A DNA stretch of 64,000 bases, taken from the NCBI RefSeq assembly GCF_001570545.1, contig NZ_BBXD01000008.1, positions 1 to 64,000 of the forward strand, in the 5' to 3' direction. Below the pieces are notes generated by a model, which saw only the letters and a program-made list of their open reading frames with translations, was not told the DNA's origin and made no database searches. The DNA comes from Herbidospora mongoliensis (GTDB lineage: Bacteria; Actinomycetota; Actinomycetes; Streptosporangiales; Streptosporangiaceae). The translations under genes were made by a program, and so were the position numbers. This document shows positions 1-8,540 of the stretch, in pieces. Position 1 is the first letter of the stretch. Each line of letters begins with the position of its first letter.

Positions 1-134
1 CCCAGCGGAGACGCCGCCCGGCGCGGAAAGTCGCAGAAACGCTGGTGCACAATCAGAACCAGCAGCATCGCTCCCGATAAAGCGTCCGAACCAGCTCTCC
101 CCCGACGTGTGAGCCTCCACGTGTCCGCACTCTT

Positions 135-515
135 TAACGGACCGTGTCACGGAGTTCCGGCGGTCGCGGCGAGCTGCGGCGGCCAGCTATGCGATCTGGC
201 CGCAGCTCCGGATCCGGCGCCCATGGATGGGTGCTCACCGAGCCGATGCGCTCGGGCGGCTTAACGGGCCGCGTTACGAAGTTCCGGCGGCTGCTCCGAG
301 CTGCGGCGCAAGCTACGCGATCTGGCTGCAGCTCCGGATCCGGCGCGCCATCAGATCGGCGCTCACGGAGTCGACGCCGCTCAGGCCGCTTAACAGGCCG
401 CGCTACGAAGTTTCGGCGGTCGCTGCGAGCTACGGCGGCCAGCTACGCGACCTAGCCTCAGCTCCGGATCTGGCGCCTCGTGAGATTGGTGCCCAAGGAG
501 CTAATCGGCCCAGGC
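135..515. repeat. Three degenerate ~128-bp tandem direct repeats
   Basis: Units start at about 135, 262 and 391 and are 127-129 bp long. Each opens with TAAC-GGCCG-like sequence, then a GAAGTTCCGGCGG-like block, an AGCTACGCGATCTGG-like block and CAGCTCCGGATCCGGCG. By eye the units agree at most positions, with scattered substitutions and few indels, so they arose by duplication some time ago. No stable protein repeat emerges in any frame. Confidence 0.8.
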
Positions 516-1330
516 TGCGCCGACAACCGTGGATCCTCCGGCTGAGGAGAACCCGAAGTCCCTGAAGGGCCGCCGACGTCGGAATCATCGTGGACCGACG
601 TTGTGATTGCGATAGGCGGCTGCCCGTGCCCACGGAAGGGAGCGCCGGACCGATCAGGTACTCGCCGCTGGCGGCCCAGAGCCAGGCCCTATCCCGTCAA
701 TCACTGACGTTCGCCATTTCCCATCCGGCCTCCTGCCTGCGGCCTCCCTGCACGGATCGGCTGGCGTGCATGCACAGCCCGCCAGCGATTGCCGGTCACC
801 GCAGGACCGACATCCCGGCCTAGTGCCGCCTGAAGTCCCTCGCATGCACTATCAGCCGACGTCAGCCATCGCTTGCTCCTCGATGCAGGTGCCCAAGCCA
901 CATCAAGCTGGGCGGGTCTCGTGCGCCCACTCCGCTCGGCGAGCTTGACGCTCCCGATCTCCTCGGCCCAGAGGAGAAGACGCGGTACACCAATGGCAGC
1001 TCCAGAGCGGGGCGGTCTCCACCGACGCCGGATTGAGTGAGACAGGAGTTAGTCGCCTGCGGCGCCCGCAGGCTCCGGCACGCTCACATGTACGCCGACC
1101 TCACGGACCTCTCCTCCGCCTCCACCGCACCGCCAGAGCCGACAAGGAGAGAACTCTGGCGTTCAAGCGAGGCTCGCTTGGATGCTTCATCAGCCAGCGC
1201 ACCCGTTCCAGCCGGCGAGGTGTGAGCTTTGGGGGCCGTTCCTCTCGGTCGTGCCGCGAAATCTCTGTGGGTGATAGGACCGGCATCTCACCGGAGAACA
1301 GCCGTATCGAATCGGCGTCGTCGACGCTGG

Positions 1331-1358
1331 ATGCGCTGTTTCACGTGAAACAGCGCAT
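1331..1358. promoter_or_regulatory. parS: parS site, perfect 28-bp palindrome
   Basis: The 16-bp core TGTTTCACGTGAAACA (1337-1352) is the ParB-binding consensus. The symmetry extends six more bases on each side, with arms ATGCGC and GCGCAT. It lies outside any credible gene, about 2.7 kb beyond parB. ParB should load here as a CTP-dependent clamp and spread. Confidence 0.93.
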
Positions 1359-1558
1359 GTGACTGACATCGAGTCGACGCCGTTCACCCTGGCAGAGCCG
1401 CAGGACGGATGAATCCGTTTCGTGGTAACTTCGGCGTCGCCAGATGCTGCTGCGAACTGAGGAGGTGAGACCGATCAACGCTGTGACAGGTCGGGACTCC
1501 CTCCCCTTCATGGGCTAGGGAGTGCCCGCAGAAGGCATCCCGAAAGGCTCGAACGCGC

Positions 1559-2305
1559 ATGTTGCGCTCTATCTCTCAGACGTCCTCCGACGGCGTCACT
1601 GAAGAACTCTTCACCCTCTCCTTCAGCTTCGGGGACATCCCCGGCGTGCTGTGGTCTCCGGATTCCGCCACCGGCTCTCGTCCACTGATCCTCATCGGAC
1701 ACGGCGGCGGCCAGCACAAGCAGGCTCCCGGCGTCGTGGCACGCGCCCGCCGCTTCGCGACCGAGTGCGGTTTCGCCGTCGTGGCCGTCGATTCCCCCGC
1801 CCACGGCGGTCGTCCGCAATCCGACGAACACAAGCGGCTCATCACCGAGATGCGGACCAGCTTTCAGACGGGCGGCGACGCCACCCCGATACTCGCCGAA
1901 CTCCATGCGCTGCTCGCCGGCCAGAGCGTCCCGGAGTGGCAGGCGGTTCTGGACGCGGTCCAGAAACTCGACCACGTCGGGGCAGGCCCGGTGGGCTACT
2001 GGGGAGTGTCACAGGGGTCCGCCCTTGGCGTTCCGTTCGTCGCCGCCGAACCTCGCGTCCGCTCAGCCGTGCTGGGCTTGAACGGTGCGAAAACCTGTGC
2101 CGAGGGCGCCGAACGGATCACCGTCCCGCTGGAGTTCCTCGTGCAATGGGACGACGAGCTGGTTCCCCGCGCAGACAGCCTCGCGCTCTTCGATCGCTTC
2201 AGCTCAACCGAGAAAACCCTCCACGCCAACCCAGGCAAGCACGGAGAGATCCCGCGGTTCGAGCTGGACAGCTCAGTGCGATTCTTCTCCCGACACCTGA
2301 ACTGA
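1559..2305 (+). CDS. Alpha/beta hydrolase, dienelactone-hydrolase-like
   Basis: A 248-residue protein with the alpha/beta hydrolase layout. An oxyanion-hole type segment LIGHGGG lies near residue 48 and a nucleophile elbow GVSQGS at about 145-150. An Asp-containing loop (VQWDDELVP) and a His (PGKHGEIP) sit near the C-terminus, where the Asp and His of the triad are expected. There is no signal peptide, so it is probably cytosolic. An AAAGG motif lies 11 nt before the ATG. It is the only intact gene in the left 4 kb and is followed by a strong hairpin. Substrate unknown. Confidence 0.85.
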   Translation: MLRSISQTSSDGVTEELFTLSFSFGDIPGVLWSPDSATGSRPLILIGHGGGQHKQAPGVVARARRFATECGFAVVAVDSPAHGGRPQSDEHKRLITEMRTSFQTGGDATPILAELHALLAGQSVPEWQAVLDAVQKLDHVGAGPVGYWGVSQGSALGVPFVAAEPRVRSAVLGLNGAKTCAEGAERITVPLEFLVQWDDELVPRADSLALFDRFSSTEKTLHANPGKHGEIPRFELDSSVRFFSRHLN

Positions 2306-2320
2306 CGTAGCCGCCCGCGT

Positions 2321-2353
2321 CACGCTGATCGGGTTCCGTACCCGATCAGCGTG
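2321..2353 (+). terminator. Hairpin terminator after the hydrolase
   Basis: A perfect 13-bp stem, CACGCTGATCGGG with CCCGATCAGCGTG, and a 7-nt loop (TTCCGTA), 16 nt after the hydrolase stop codon. There is no U-tract, which is common for terminators in high-GC actinobacteria. Confidence 0.75.
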
Positions 2354-2981
2354 GCACAGCGCACGCTCCTTGGCGCGGCTGCTGACAGACCCCGGAGGCA
2401 ACGCCGACAGAAGGAAACCCGTTCAGGAGCTCCAGGGAAGTACAGGGCTGATGGCTGCTCGTACAGATGGTTCGCCACGGCACCCGGTCGACGGCAACGT
2501 GGTGGCGGAGTCCGGTGACTGCCTTCCGCACAGAGCCAGCGCACAGGCGGGATCGCGGCAACATCGCCACATGCCCCCGGAACCTCCGTTACCCATTGCG
2601 GTGCAACCTCTTCCTCAACGAGTCGTAGGCAGCGACCGAACCTCATGTCGCACGAACAGAGCGGCAACGACTTCGTCGTGATGCGGACCACCAAGCTCAA
2701 GTCACCGACATCAGTGGGTGAGCAGCCGAAGCAATGGCCCTGCTACAGGAACTCGCCCCATAGAGCTAGATGACTCAGGCCTAGACGCCTTCACCGCCGT
2801 CGTCTTTCAACATCAGTGGCCACCACGCAAGCCGCCATCCGCCGGGAGGTGAAGCGACCTGACAGAGGCATCCCTCTCACGACAATTGGCTTCAGCGCCC
2901 GCCTACGCCGACGACACCCCTCAATAGCGTGGAAGGTCGACTGGAAACCGCAAGCGCTCCACCCCGGCATCGACGGCACCG

Positions 2982-3123
2982 CCGCCAAGATCTCAGGCTC
3001 AAGCTCGGGCAGCACGGCGTCGGCCAGCCCCATGTCGACCAGTAGCGCCAGGCCCTCACGTGGGTGAGCGCCGCAGATCGGCTTGTCGAGCTCGGCCTGG
3101 ATGCGGTCGGCCATCTCAGTCAT
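2982..3123 (-). pseudogene. Fragment resembling CCA tRNA nucleotidyltransferase
   Basis: About 47 residues read VRAMTEMADRIQ then GAHPREGLALLVDMGLADAV then LPEL. This closely follows the segment after the head domain of actinobacterial CCA-adding enzymes (AMTxMADRI...PRAGLxLLVDTGLADxVLPEL). The ~10-residue SAERVRDE-type stretch between the two halves is missing, and the flanking sequence does not continue the family. The full enzyme exceeds 450 residues, so this is a relic. pcnA commonly lies on this side of the origin in actinomycetes, which supports decay in place; family recall, not a search. Confidence 0.6.
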
Positions 3124-3826
3124 CGCCCTGACCCGTTGGGGACGACGGTGAACCCCAGAGCCGGTCGAACTGTCCCTGTAGCCGGGTTCGGGGGAGGCAT
3201 GGATGAACTTCATGCGCGGCGTTACGCCTGACTCCCATAGGGCAGGCGATCACTATGGTCGGTACTTCCTCGGCTTATTGCAGCGACCCTCACGGGCATC
3301 AGCGCGATCTCTTTCATCGTGTACGACGCCGCCACGGGCCCGGCGGCCTCCCATGCCTGCCCGCAGATACTGCGACAACTCATCGACAGCTTCCGTGTCG
3401 AGCTAGGTCGCCCATGAGCGAACCCATCGCCCGCCGCGTCACCCGTGACGACCACGACAGTCCTTCCGCGACCGAGGCTTCGACTCGGGTCGGCTGGCCA
3501 GTCGCGGCCAGCTGGGAGCCTTGAGACCACGTCCCGTGATTGCCCAGCCGCCACAGGTCGAGCGGGGAGGCGTCTGCGCCTGGCCAGCCATCCCGATCGG
3601 GTCGCCCGGCACGGTGGCCGGTGCCGGGCCCGTGACCGCCCCCCGGCTGAGCTGAGGGGGCAACGAGCTGGCCAATACCTTGGCCTAGCTGATCAGAGGC
3701 TCGGTGGATCGGCTGCCACCGAGAGGCGCCGAGATCCTTAGTCGGGGTGGCGAGCGCCCGGAGTTCAGCGGCGGCTGGATCCCACACCGAGGAGGTACAG
3801 GTCCGGGTTATTGACGGTAGCGGCGC

Positions 3827-3842
3827 TGTTTCACGTGAAACC
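3827..3842. promoter_or_regulatory. parS: parS site
   Basis: TGTTTCACGTGAAACC matches the 16-bp ParB-binding consensus at 15 positions, differing only in the last base. It is intergenic, about 240 bp from the next parS at the parB stop codon. Confidence 0.9.
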
Positions 3843-4045
3843 AAGTTAGTCAGCTCGCAATGTTCTCCCGGGCCCTAGACGTGTCCGGTAGATCACATGT
3901 GGAGCCATAGCAGCACGCTGACCACGGTGAGACCTGGTGCGGGGACGGCCCGCACTGGCCGGGGGACGTGATCGTGTTCATCAGGTGCGGGAAGATCTAA
4001 CGGACGACACGGCCCGGGAAGTCCGCCAAGCACCCCCAGACGCAC

Positions 4046-4081
4046 AACAGCTCCCCCGGGCCTAAGCCCAGAGGAGCTGTT
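4046..4081 (-). terminator. parAB terminator hairpin
   Basis: A 9-bp outer stem (AACAGCTCC with GGAGCTGTT) encloses an inner stem-loop (GGGC-CTAA-GCCC). It lies directly downstream of the parB stop on the minus strand, so it should end the parAB transcript. Its right arm shares bases with the adjacent parS site. Confidence 0.7.
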
Positions 4082-4093
4082 TCACGTGAAACC
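4078..4093. promoter_or_regulatory. parS: parS site overlapping the parB stop codon
   Basis: TGTTTCACGTGAAACC, 15 of 16 consensus bases. Its last base is the final base of the parB stop codon (minus strand, 4093-4095), and its left end lies inside the terminator arm. Confidence 0.9.
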
Positions 4094-5061
4094 TAGTCGC
4101 TCTCCAGCCCTCGCATCTGGTTGGCCGCGTCAGGAGCCATAGTGCCGATGATGCGCTCAAGGTCGTCGATCGTGGAGAACTCCACCACGATCCGCCCTTT
4201 CCGACGCCCTAAATCGACCTTCACCTTGGTCTCGAAGTGATCCGACAGCCGATCCGCCAGCGTCCGCAACGCCGGTGCCGTCGGCTGCTTAGTCCTCGGC
4301 TTCCGAGGAGCCGGGCCGGCGGACGCGTCACCCATCGACACGATCTCTTCGACCGTTCGGACCGTCATACCCTCTGCCACGATCCGGTCTGCCAGGCGCT
4401 CCTGGGCCACTGGGTCGCCCAGGGTCAGCAGGGGGCGTGCGTGCCCCGGAGTGATCGAACCGGCGGCCAGGCGGACCTGGACGCTCACGGGGAGGCTCAG
4501 CAGGCGCAGGGTGTTGGTGATGTGGGAGCGCGAGCGGCCGACCTTCTTGGCCAGCTGTTCGTGGGTGGCGCCGAAGTCGTCGAGGAGCTGGCGGTAGGCC
4601 GCGCCTTCCTCCAGGGAGTTCAGTTGCTCTCGCTGGAGGTTCTCGATCAGGGCCTCGCGCAGCATCTCGTCGTCGCCCGTGCTGCGGACGATCGAGGGGA
4701 TGCGCTCCAGGCCGGCCAGCTGGCTGGCCCGCCACCGGCGCTCGCCCATGATCAGTTCGAACTGGTCTTTGCCGTGGTCGTCCCTGCCGGCGGCACGTAC
4801 GACGATCGGCTGCAGCAGGCCGACTTCAAGGATCGAGTCGGCCAGTTCCCGGATGCGTTCATCATCGAAGATGTCTCGGGGCTGGCGGGGGTTGGGCACG
4901 ATCTGCTTGATCAGGATCTCTTGGAAGTGTGCCCCCGCTACCGGCACCAGATCCCGATCACCGGGAGGAGCGGGCGCCGGAACGACCCCCGGCTCCATGG
5001 CGGGGCCGTTGGGGATGAGGGCGGCCAGGCCCTTGCCGAGTCCCCGACGCTGCTGACTCAC
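4093..5061 (-). CDS. parB: Chromosome-partitioning protein ParB
   Basis: A 322-residue ParB. It binds parS, hydrolyses CTP and spreads to organise the origin for segregation with ParA. The N-terminus RRGLGKGLAALIP is the usual ParA-contact region. The CTP-binding signature GERRWRA lies at 106-112, ENLQREQLN at 140-148, and a helix-turn-helix follows (about 167-190, with GRSRSHITN). The last ~55 residues form the dimerisation domain. It lies 76 bp downstream of parA and is followed by a terminator that overlaps a parS site. Length is normal for the family. Confidence 0.97.
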   Translation of the reverse strand: MSQQRRGLGKGLAALIPNGPAMEPGVVPAPAPPGDRDLVPVAGAHFQEILIKQIVPNPRQPRDIFDDERIRELADSILEVGLLQPIVVRAAGRDDHGKDQFELIMGERRWRASQLAGLERIPSIVRSTGDDEMLREALIENLQREQLNSLEEGAAYRQLLDDFGATHEQLAKKVGRSRSHITNTLRLLSLPVSVQVRLAAGSITPGHARPLLTLGDPVAQERLADRIVAEGMTVRTVEEIVSMGDASAGPAPRKPRTKQPTAPALRTLADRLSDHFETKVKVDLGRRKGRIVVEFSTIDDLERIIGTMAPDAANQMRGLESD

Positions 5062-5137
5062 CCTTGCTCCTCACCGCACCAAAGAAACGCCGCGTCGGTT
5101 CTTAAACCGCCGCGCACGATTGTAGAAGGCTACAGGT

Positions 5138-6079
5138 TCACGCCTCCGCGACCGCCGCACCGCGATAGGCGATCTCTCGTGCCGCGTCCATGTATGCCAT
5201 CGCGCCGCTCGAACCCGGGTCGTAGGTCATGACCGACTGACCATAACTGGGGGCTTCCGAGACCCGGACGCTGCGGGGGATGACCGCGTCGACGACGGTG
5301 GCGCCGAAGTGGGAGCGGACCTCCTCGGCGACCTGGGAGGCCAGGCGGGTGCGGCCGTCGTACATGGTGAGCAGGATCGTCGACACGTTGAGGGGCTGGT
5401 TCAGGTGGACGCGGACCAGCTCGACGTTCTGGAGGAGCTGGGTCAGGCCTTCCAGCGCGTAGTACTCGCACTGGATCGGGATCAGGACCTCCTGCGCGGC
5501 CGTCAGCGCGTTGACCGTCAGCAGGCCGAGCGACGGGGGGCAGTCGATCAGGATGTAGTCCATCTGGGCCGACTCGTAGGCCGCGAAGGCCCGGCGCAGT
5601 CGGGTTTCCCGGCCGACCATCGGCACCAGTTCGATCTCCGCGCCGGCCAGGTCGAGGGTGGCGGGGGCGCAGTAGAGGCCCGGCATGTCGGGGACCTCGG
5701 TCACGATGGACTCCATCGGGAGGTCTTCCACCAGGACCTGATAGATAGAGGGCGTCCCGGCCCGGTGTTCGGTGGCCAAAGCCGTCGAGGCATTGCCCTG
5801 CGGGTCGAGGTCGACCACGAGGACTCGCTGCCCGTGCATCGAAAGGGCTGCGGCCAGGTTGACGGCGCTCGTCGTCTTGCCCACCCCGCCCTTCTGGTTG
5901 CAAACGGTGATCACTCGGGTCTTGGGCGGGCGCGGCCAGTCTCCGTCACGGCGGGCGGAATATCCGACGGGACCGTCGGCGGCCGGCTTGGCGGGCGCGG
6001 CTGTTTCACGTGAAACCACAGAACTCAGTGCCTCTCGAACCAGCGGGGAATCACCGGGGCTTAGCGGGGGCTGGGACAC
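5138..6079 (-). CDS. parA: Chromosome-partitioning ATPase ParA
   Basis: A 313-residue ParA/Soj ATPase. The deviant Walker A motif KGGVGKTT lies at 63-70, and DPQGNAS and LIDCPPSLGLLT motifs follow. It binds DNA non-specifically as an ATP dimer and is released by ParB to move origins apart. The ~55-residue N-terminal extension before the Walker domain is typical of actinobacteria; a parS site is embedded in its codons (residues 21-26, VSRET region). The start is a GTG with AAAGGA upstream. A 143-bp gap separates it from rsmG, so it may have its own promoter. Confidence 0.97.
   Translation of the reverse strand: MSQPPLSPGDSPLVREALSSVVSRETAAPAKPAADGPVGYSARRDGDWPRPPKTRVITVCNQKGGVGKTTSAVNLAAALSMHGQRVLVVDLDPQGNASTALATEHRAGTPSIYQVLVEDLPMESIVTEVPDMPGLYCAPATLDLAGAEIELVPMVGRETRLRRAFAAYESAQMDYILIDCPPSLGLLTVNALTAAQEVLIPIQCEYYALEGLTQLLQNVELVRVHLNQPLNVSTILLTMYDGRTRLASQVAEEVRSHFGATVVDAVIPRSVRVSEAPSYGQSVMTYDPGSSGAMAYMDAAREIAYRGAAVAEA
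6002..6017. promoter_or_regulatory. parS: parS site inside parA
   Basis: TGTTTCACGTGAAACC within the parA coding sequence, encoding part of the ParA N-terminal extension. 15 of 16 consensus bases. Confidence 0.92.
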
Positions 6080-6095
6080 CTTGGTCGTCCTTTCG

Positions 6096-6112
6096 ACCGG
6101 CTTGAAGCCGGT
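6096..6112. promoter_or_regulatory. 17-bp palindrome upstream of parA
   Basis: ACCGGCTT-G-AAGCCGGT, a perfect 8-1-8 inverted repeat 17 bp before the parA start codon, in the rsmG-parA gap. It could be an operator or a transcript hairpin; no regulator is implied by the context. Confidence 0.45.
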
Positions 6113-6222
6113 GGTTCGGAGCGGAAGTGCGACCCCACCCCCATCAGGCCGCGCTCGTCGCGTCGCCGCGAGCTCCTCGGGTCGTCCCAGGTCGGATTCG
6201 ATCGTTCCCGGCCCGACCTCGA

Positions 6223-6900
6223 TTACCTCTTACGTCGGCGCTGTGCACCTCGTGAACCGGCGCCGGCGATGACGCGGACAAGAGTTGCAGGCGGGTCGAC
6301 TTTACCGCGCCCGACCGTGACAAGCTCGGCCGTCTTTGCCCCGTGAGCTGACAATTGGGCCTTGGCGCCCGCCAATTCCTCGGCGGCCCGCTCACCCTTC
6401 ATCGCCAGCAGCTCTCCGCCCTCGGTGAGGAGGGGGAGTGACCATGCGAGCAGGCGATCAAGAGGGGCCACGGCACGGGCCGTGGCGACGTCGAACTCCC
6501 GCTTGCCCTTCAGTTCCTCGGCACGACCGCGGAGCACCTCGACGTTGGGCAACTTGAGGGTCTCGACGCACTCTTCGAGGAAGACCGTCCGCCGGAGCAG
6601 CGGTTCCAGGAGGGTCACCGTCACATCGGGGCGGACGATCGCCAGGACGATGCCGGGCAGGCCCGCGCCCGAGCCGATGTCGACGAGTTTCACGTCGGGC
6701 GGCACCACTTCGGCGATCACGGCACAGTTCAACAGGTGGCGGTCCCAGATGCGGGGGACCTCCCTGGGGCCGAGCAGCCCGCGCACCACCCCCGGCCCGG
6801 CCAGCAGGGAAGCAAAGGTTTCCGCCTGGGCCAAGGCCTCGCCCGCGAACACCGCATGGGCGGCTTCGGGAGGCTGCTGGTTGCTCATCTCTTCGGTCAT
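6223..6900 (-). CDS. rsmG: 16S rRNA (guanine-N7) methyltransferase RsmG
   Basis: A 225-residue SAM-dependent methyltransferase (GidB) that modifies the conserved 530-loop guanine of 16S rRNA; loss causes low-level streptomycin resistance in other bacteria. The SAM-binding motif VDIGSGAGLPG lies at about 73-83, and the IWDRHLLN motif at 51-58 is family-typical. The start taken here is the ATG giving MTEEMSNQQ, preceded by CGAGGG; the ATG four codons later is also possible. The frame extends further upstream, but that part is low-complexity and covers DnaA boxes, so it is not counted. Confidence 0.95.
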   Translation of the reverse strand: MTEEMSNQQPPEAAHAVFAGEALAQAETFASLLAGPGVVRGLLGPREVPRIWDRHLLNCAVIAEVVPPDVKLVDIGSGAGLPGIVLAIVRPDVTVTLLEPLLRRTVFLEECVETLKLPNVEVLRGRAEELKGKREFDVATARAVAPLDRLLAWSLPLLTEGGELLAMKGERAAEELAGAKAQLSAHGAKTAELVTVGRGKVDPPATLVRVIAGAGSRGAQRRRKR

Positions 6901-6940
6901 CCCTCGTAGGGTATCGGGCGGTGGACGACAGCCAGGAGCC

Positions 6941-6984
6941 TGTGGATAAACCTGTGGACACTGCGGTGCGTGCCCTGTGGACAA
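6941..6984. promoter_or_regulatory. DnaA-box cluster between rsmG and khpB
   Basis: Two perfect boxes, TGTGGATAA (6941-6949) and TGTGGACAA (6976-6984), plus a near match TGTGGACAC (6953-6961), all in one orientation. They sit in the ~176-bp gap upstream of rsmG, about 2.6 kb from the dnaA-proximal boxes. Confidence 0.75.
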
Positions 6985-7076
6985 CTGTGTGCGGCGGGCC
7001 AAAAGCCCAGCACAGGCCGTACAGACAAGAAAACCGCCGACCCGGGACGGGGCGGCGGTTTCCACAGGGCGGGGTA

Positions 7077-7571
7077 TCAGGCGGGCAGAACCACGACGAA
7101 ACGCCGGGGCTCCTCCCCCTCTGACTCGCTGCGCAGGCCGGCGGCGGCGACCGCGTCGTGGATGACCTTGCGCTCGAACGGCGTCATCGCCTTGAGGGGC
7201 TTCGGCTCGCCCGACGCCTTGACGTCGTCGACGGCCGCCATGCCGATCTTGGTGAGTTCCGCACGGCGGCGCTCGCGGTAACCGGCGACGTCGAGCATGA
7301 GCCGGGAGCGCTCGCCGGTCTGCCGGTGGACGGCCAGGCGGGTCAGCTCCTGGAGCGCCTCCAGGACCTCACCGCCGGGGCCGACCAGGTCGCCACCCTT
7401 GAGGCCGACCACGGAGACGAGCGCGCGATCGCCCTCGACGTCCATGTCGATGTCGCCATCGAGGTCGGCTATGTCGAGAAGGCCCTCGACATAGTCGGCG
7501 GCGATCTCGCCCTCGGCTTCCAGGGAAGCGACGCTGGGAGCCGCCTTGACGGTCTCCTCGGCTTCGGTCAC
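7077..7571 (-). CDS. khpB: RNA-binding protein KhpB (Jag), KH-R3H
   Basis: A 164-residue Jag/KhpB protein. An N-terminal helical part is followed by a KH domain (ALVSVVGLKGGDLVGPGGEV, where GxxG-type GPGG binds RNA) and a C-terminal R3H domain (RERRRAELTKIG ... MTPFERKVIHDAV). In other Gram-positives it pairs with KhpA and affects cell-division mRNAs. The start is set at a GTG with AAGGAG 7 nt upstream; an upstream GTG overlapping the yidC stop would add six residues. The gene lies 14 bp after yidC. Confidence 0.95.
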   Translation of the reverse strand: MTEAEETVKAAPSVASLEAEGEIAADYVEGLLDIADLDGDIDMDVEGDRALVSVVGLKGGDLVGPGGEVLEALQELTRLAVHRQTGERSRLMLDVAGYRERRRAELTKIGMAAVDDVKASGEPKPLKAMTPFERKVIHDAVAAAGLRSESEGEEPRRFVVVLPA

Positions 7572-7585
7572 GTGGGAACTCCTTC

Positions 7586-8536
7586 TCACGGCTTCTTGCT
7601 GCCGGTGCGCTTGCTGCGTGGTTGCCGCGTCGGCTGCTGTCGGACGATCTTAGTCTCTGGCTCCGCCGGCTGTTCTGGCGCCGGCGGCGGGGTCTTGCGG
7701 AAGCGCGCGAAGAAGCCCGGCTTGGTCTCGACGGGCATCAGGTTGCCCTTGGCGTCGAACTGCGGCATCGGGTTACGGCTGTAGAACCAGTGCTGCTGGC
7801 CGAGGGTCCACACGTTGGTGGTGACCCAGTAGAGGATCAGGCCCAGCGGGAAGTTCAGCGAGAACACGGCGAACAGCGGCGAGATGTACATCAGGATCTT
7901 CTGCTGCTGTGCCATGGGGTTGTCCGGCATCTGCGCGATCGAACGCGTGACGCTCTGCCGGACGGTCAGGAACGTCGTCAGCGACGAGACCGCGACGAAG
8001 ATGACCAGGACGATCTTGGCGATGACCGGATCGGCACCGTAGCCCTGGATGTCCGCGCTGCTGGTGAAGAACGTCGCCGGGAGCGGAGCGCCGAAGATGT
8101 GGGCGGCGCGGGCGCTGTCGACGAGCTGCTGCGTCATGCCGAACCTGGGCTCGCCATGGGCCATCGCGTTCAGCACGGTGAACATCGAGATGAAGATCGG
8201 GAACTGCGCGACGATCGGCAGACAGCCACCCAGGGGGTTGGCACCCGCCTCCTGGTAGGTGCGCATGACCTCCTGGTTCATGCGCTGCTTGTCGTTCTTG
8301 TAACGCTTGCGCAGATCCTGAACCTTGGGTGCCAGCTCCTGCATCTTCTTCGAGGAGCGCATCTGCTTCAGGAAGAGCGGGAAGATCAGGACCCGCATGA
8401 GCACAGTCAGCGTGACAATGGTCAAAGCCCAGTTCAGCCCGTTGTCGGGGCTGAGGACAAGGCTATAAAAGTTGTGAATATGGGTGATCACCCAGGCGAT
8501 GGCCGTATAAAGCCAGTTCAGCCAGGACAGCTCCAC
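7586..8536 (-). CDS. yidC: Membrane protein insertase YidC
   Basis: A 316-residue YidC/Oxa1/Alb3 insertase of the short Gram-positive type, without the large periplasmic P1 domain. Five hydrophobic segments can be traced, with the conserved cavity Arg at 48 (LMRVLIFP) and a cytosolic hairpin of charged helices (about 60-92). The C-terminus is long, proline-rich and basic (PPPAPEQPAEPE ... RQPRSKRTGSKKP), suited to ribosome contact. The start is a GTG with GGGAG 8 nt upstream, just after yidD. Confidence 0.96.
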   Translation of the reverse strand: MELSWLNWLYTAIAWVITHIHNFYSLVLSPDNGLNWALTIVTLTVLMRVLIFPLFLKQMRSSKKMQELAPKVQDLRKRYKNDKQRMNQEVMRTYQEAGANPLGGCLPIVAQFPIFISMFTVLNAMAHGEPRFGMTQQLVDSARAAHIFGAPLPATFFTSSADIQGYGADPVIAKIVLVIFVAVSSLTTFLTVRQSVTRSIAQMPDNPMAQQQKILMYISPLFAVFSLNFPLGLILYWVTTNVWTLGQQHWFYSRNPMPQFDAKGNLMPVETKPGFFARFRKTPPPAPEQPAEPETKIVRQQPTRQPRSKRTGSKKP

Positions 8537-8540
8537 CGAG

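Larger units (their letters stand above)
1..1558. other. Gene-poor region with repeats and a parS site
   Basis: No reading frame here has a recognisable protein family, a convincing ribosome binding site or a codon pattern like the genes further right. The short frames on both strands overlap one another. What can be seen is a set of three ~128-bp tandem repeats near the left edge and a perfect parS palindrome at 1331-1358. The stretch may be decayed coding DNA, but nothing in it could be assigned. Confidence 0.6.
2354..4045. other. Degenerate region without intact genes
   Basis: No frame looks like a complete gene. Two stretches resemble decayed coding sequence: the CCA-adding-enzyme-like fragment at 2982-3123 (minus strand), and an open frame at 3241-3417 (plus strand) that lacks a start codon, has coding-like composition (motif ISFIVYDAATGPA) and ends in TGA. 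I could not assign the second. A parS site lies at 3827-3842. This is the side of parB where actinomycetes often carry other housekeeping genes, so relic DNA is plausible. Confidence 0.55.

Noticed and set aside
135-515. Plasmid-type iterons
   Set aside because: Units are ~128 bp and degenerate, far longer than iterons, and no replication initiator of plasmid type is adjacent.
2370-2681. 103-residue plus-strand frame after the hydrolase
   Set aside because: Composition shows no coding bias, no ribosome binding site and no similarity that I recognise.
4237-5232. Long plus-strand open frame opposite parB
   Set aside because: It is the mirror of parB in a high-GC gene; parB has full family motifs, and the opposite frame has none.
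6691-6702. Extra parS in rsmG (TTTCACGTC)
   Set aside because: Only the left half matches; the palindromic right half is absent.
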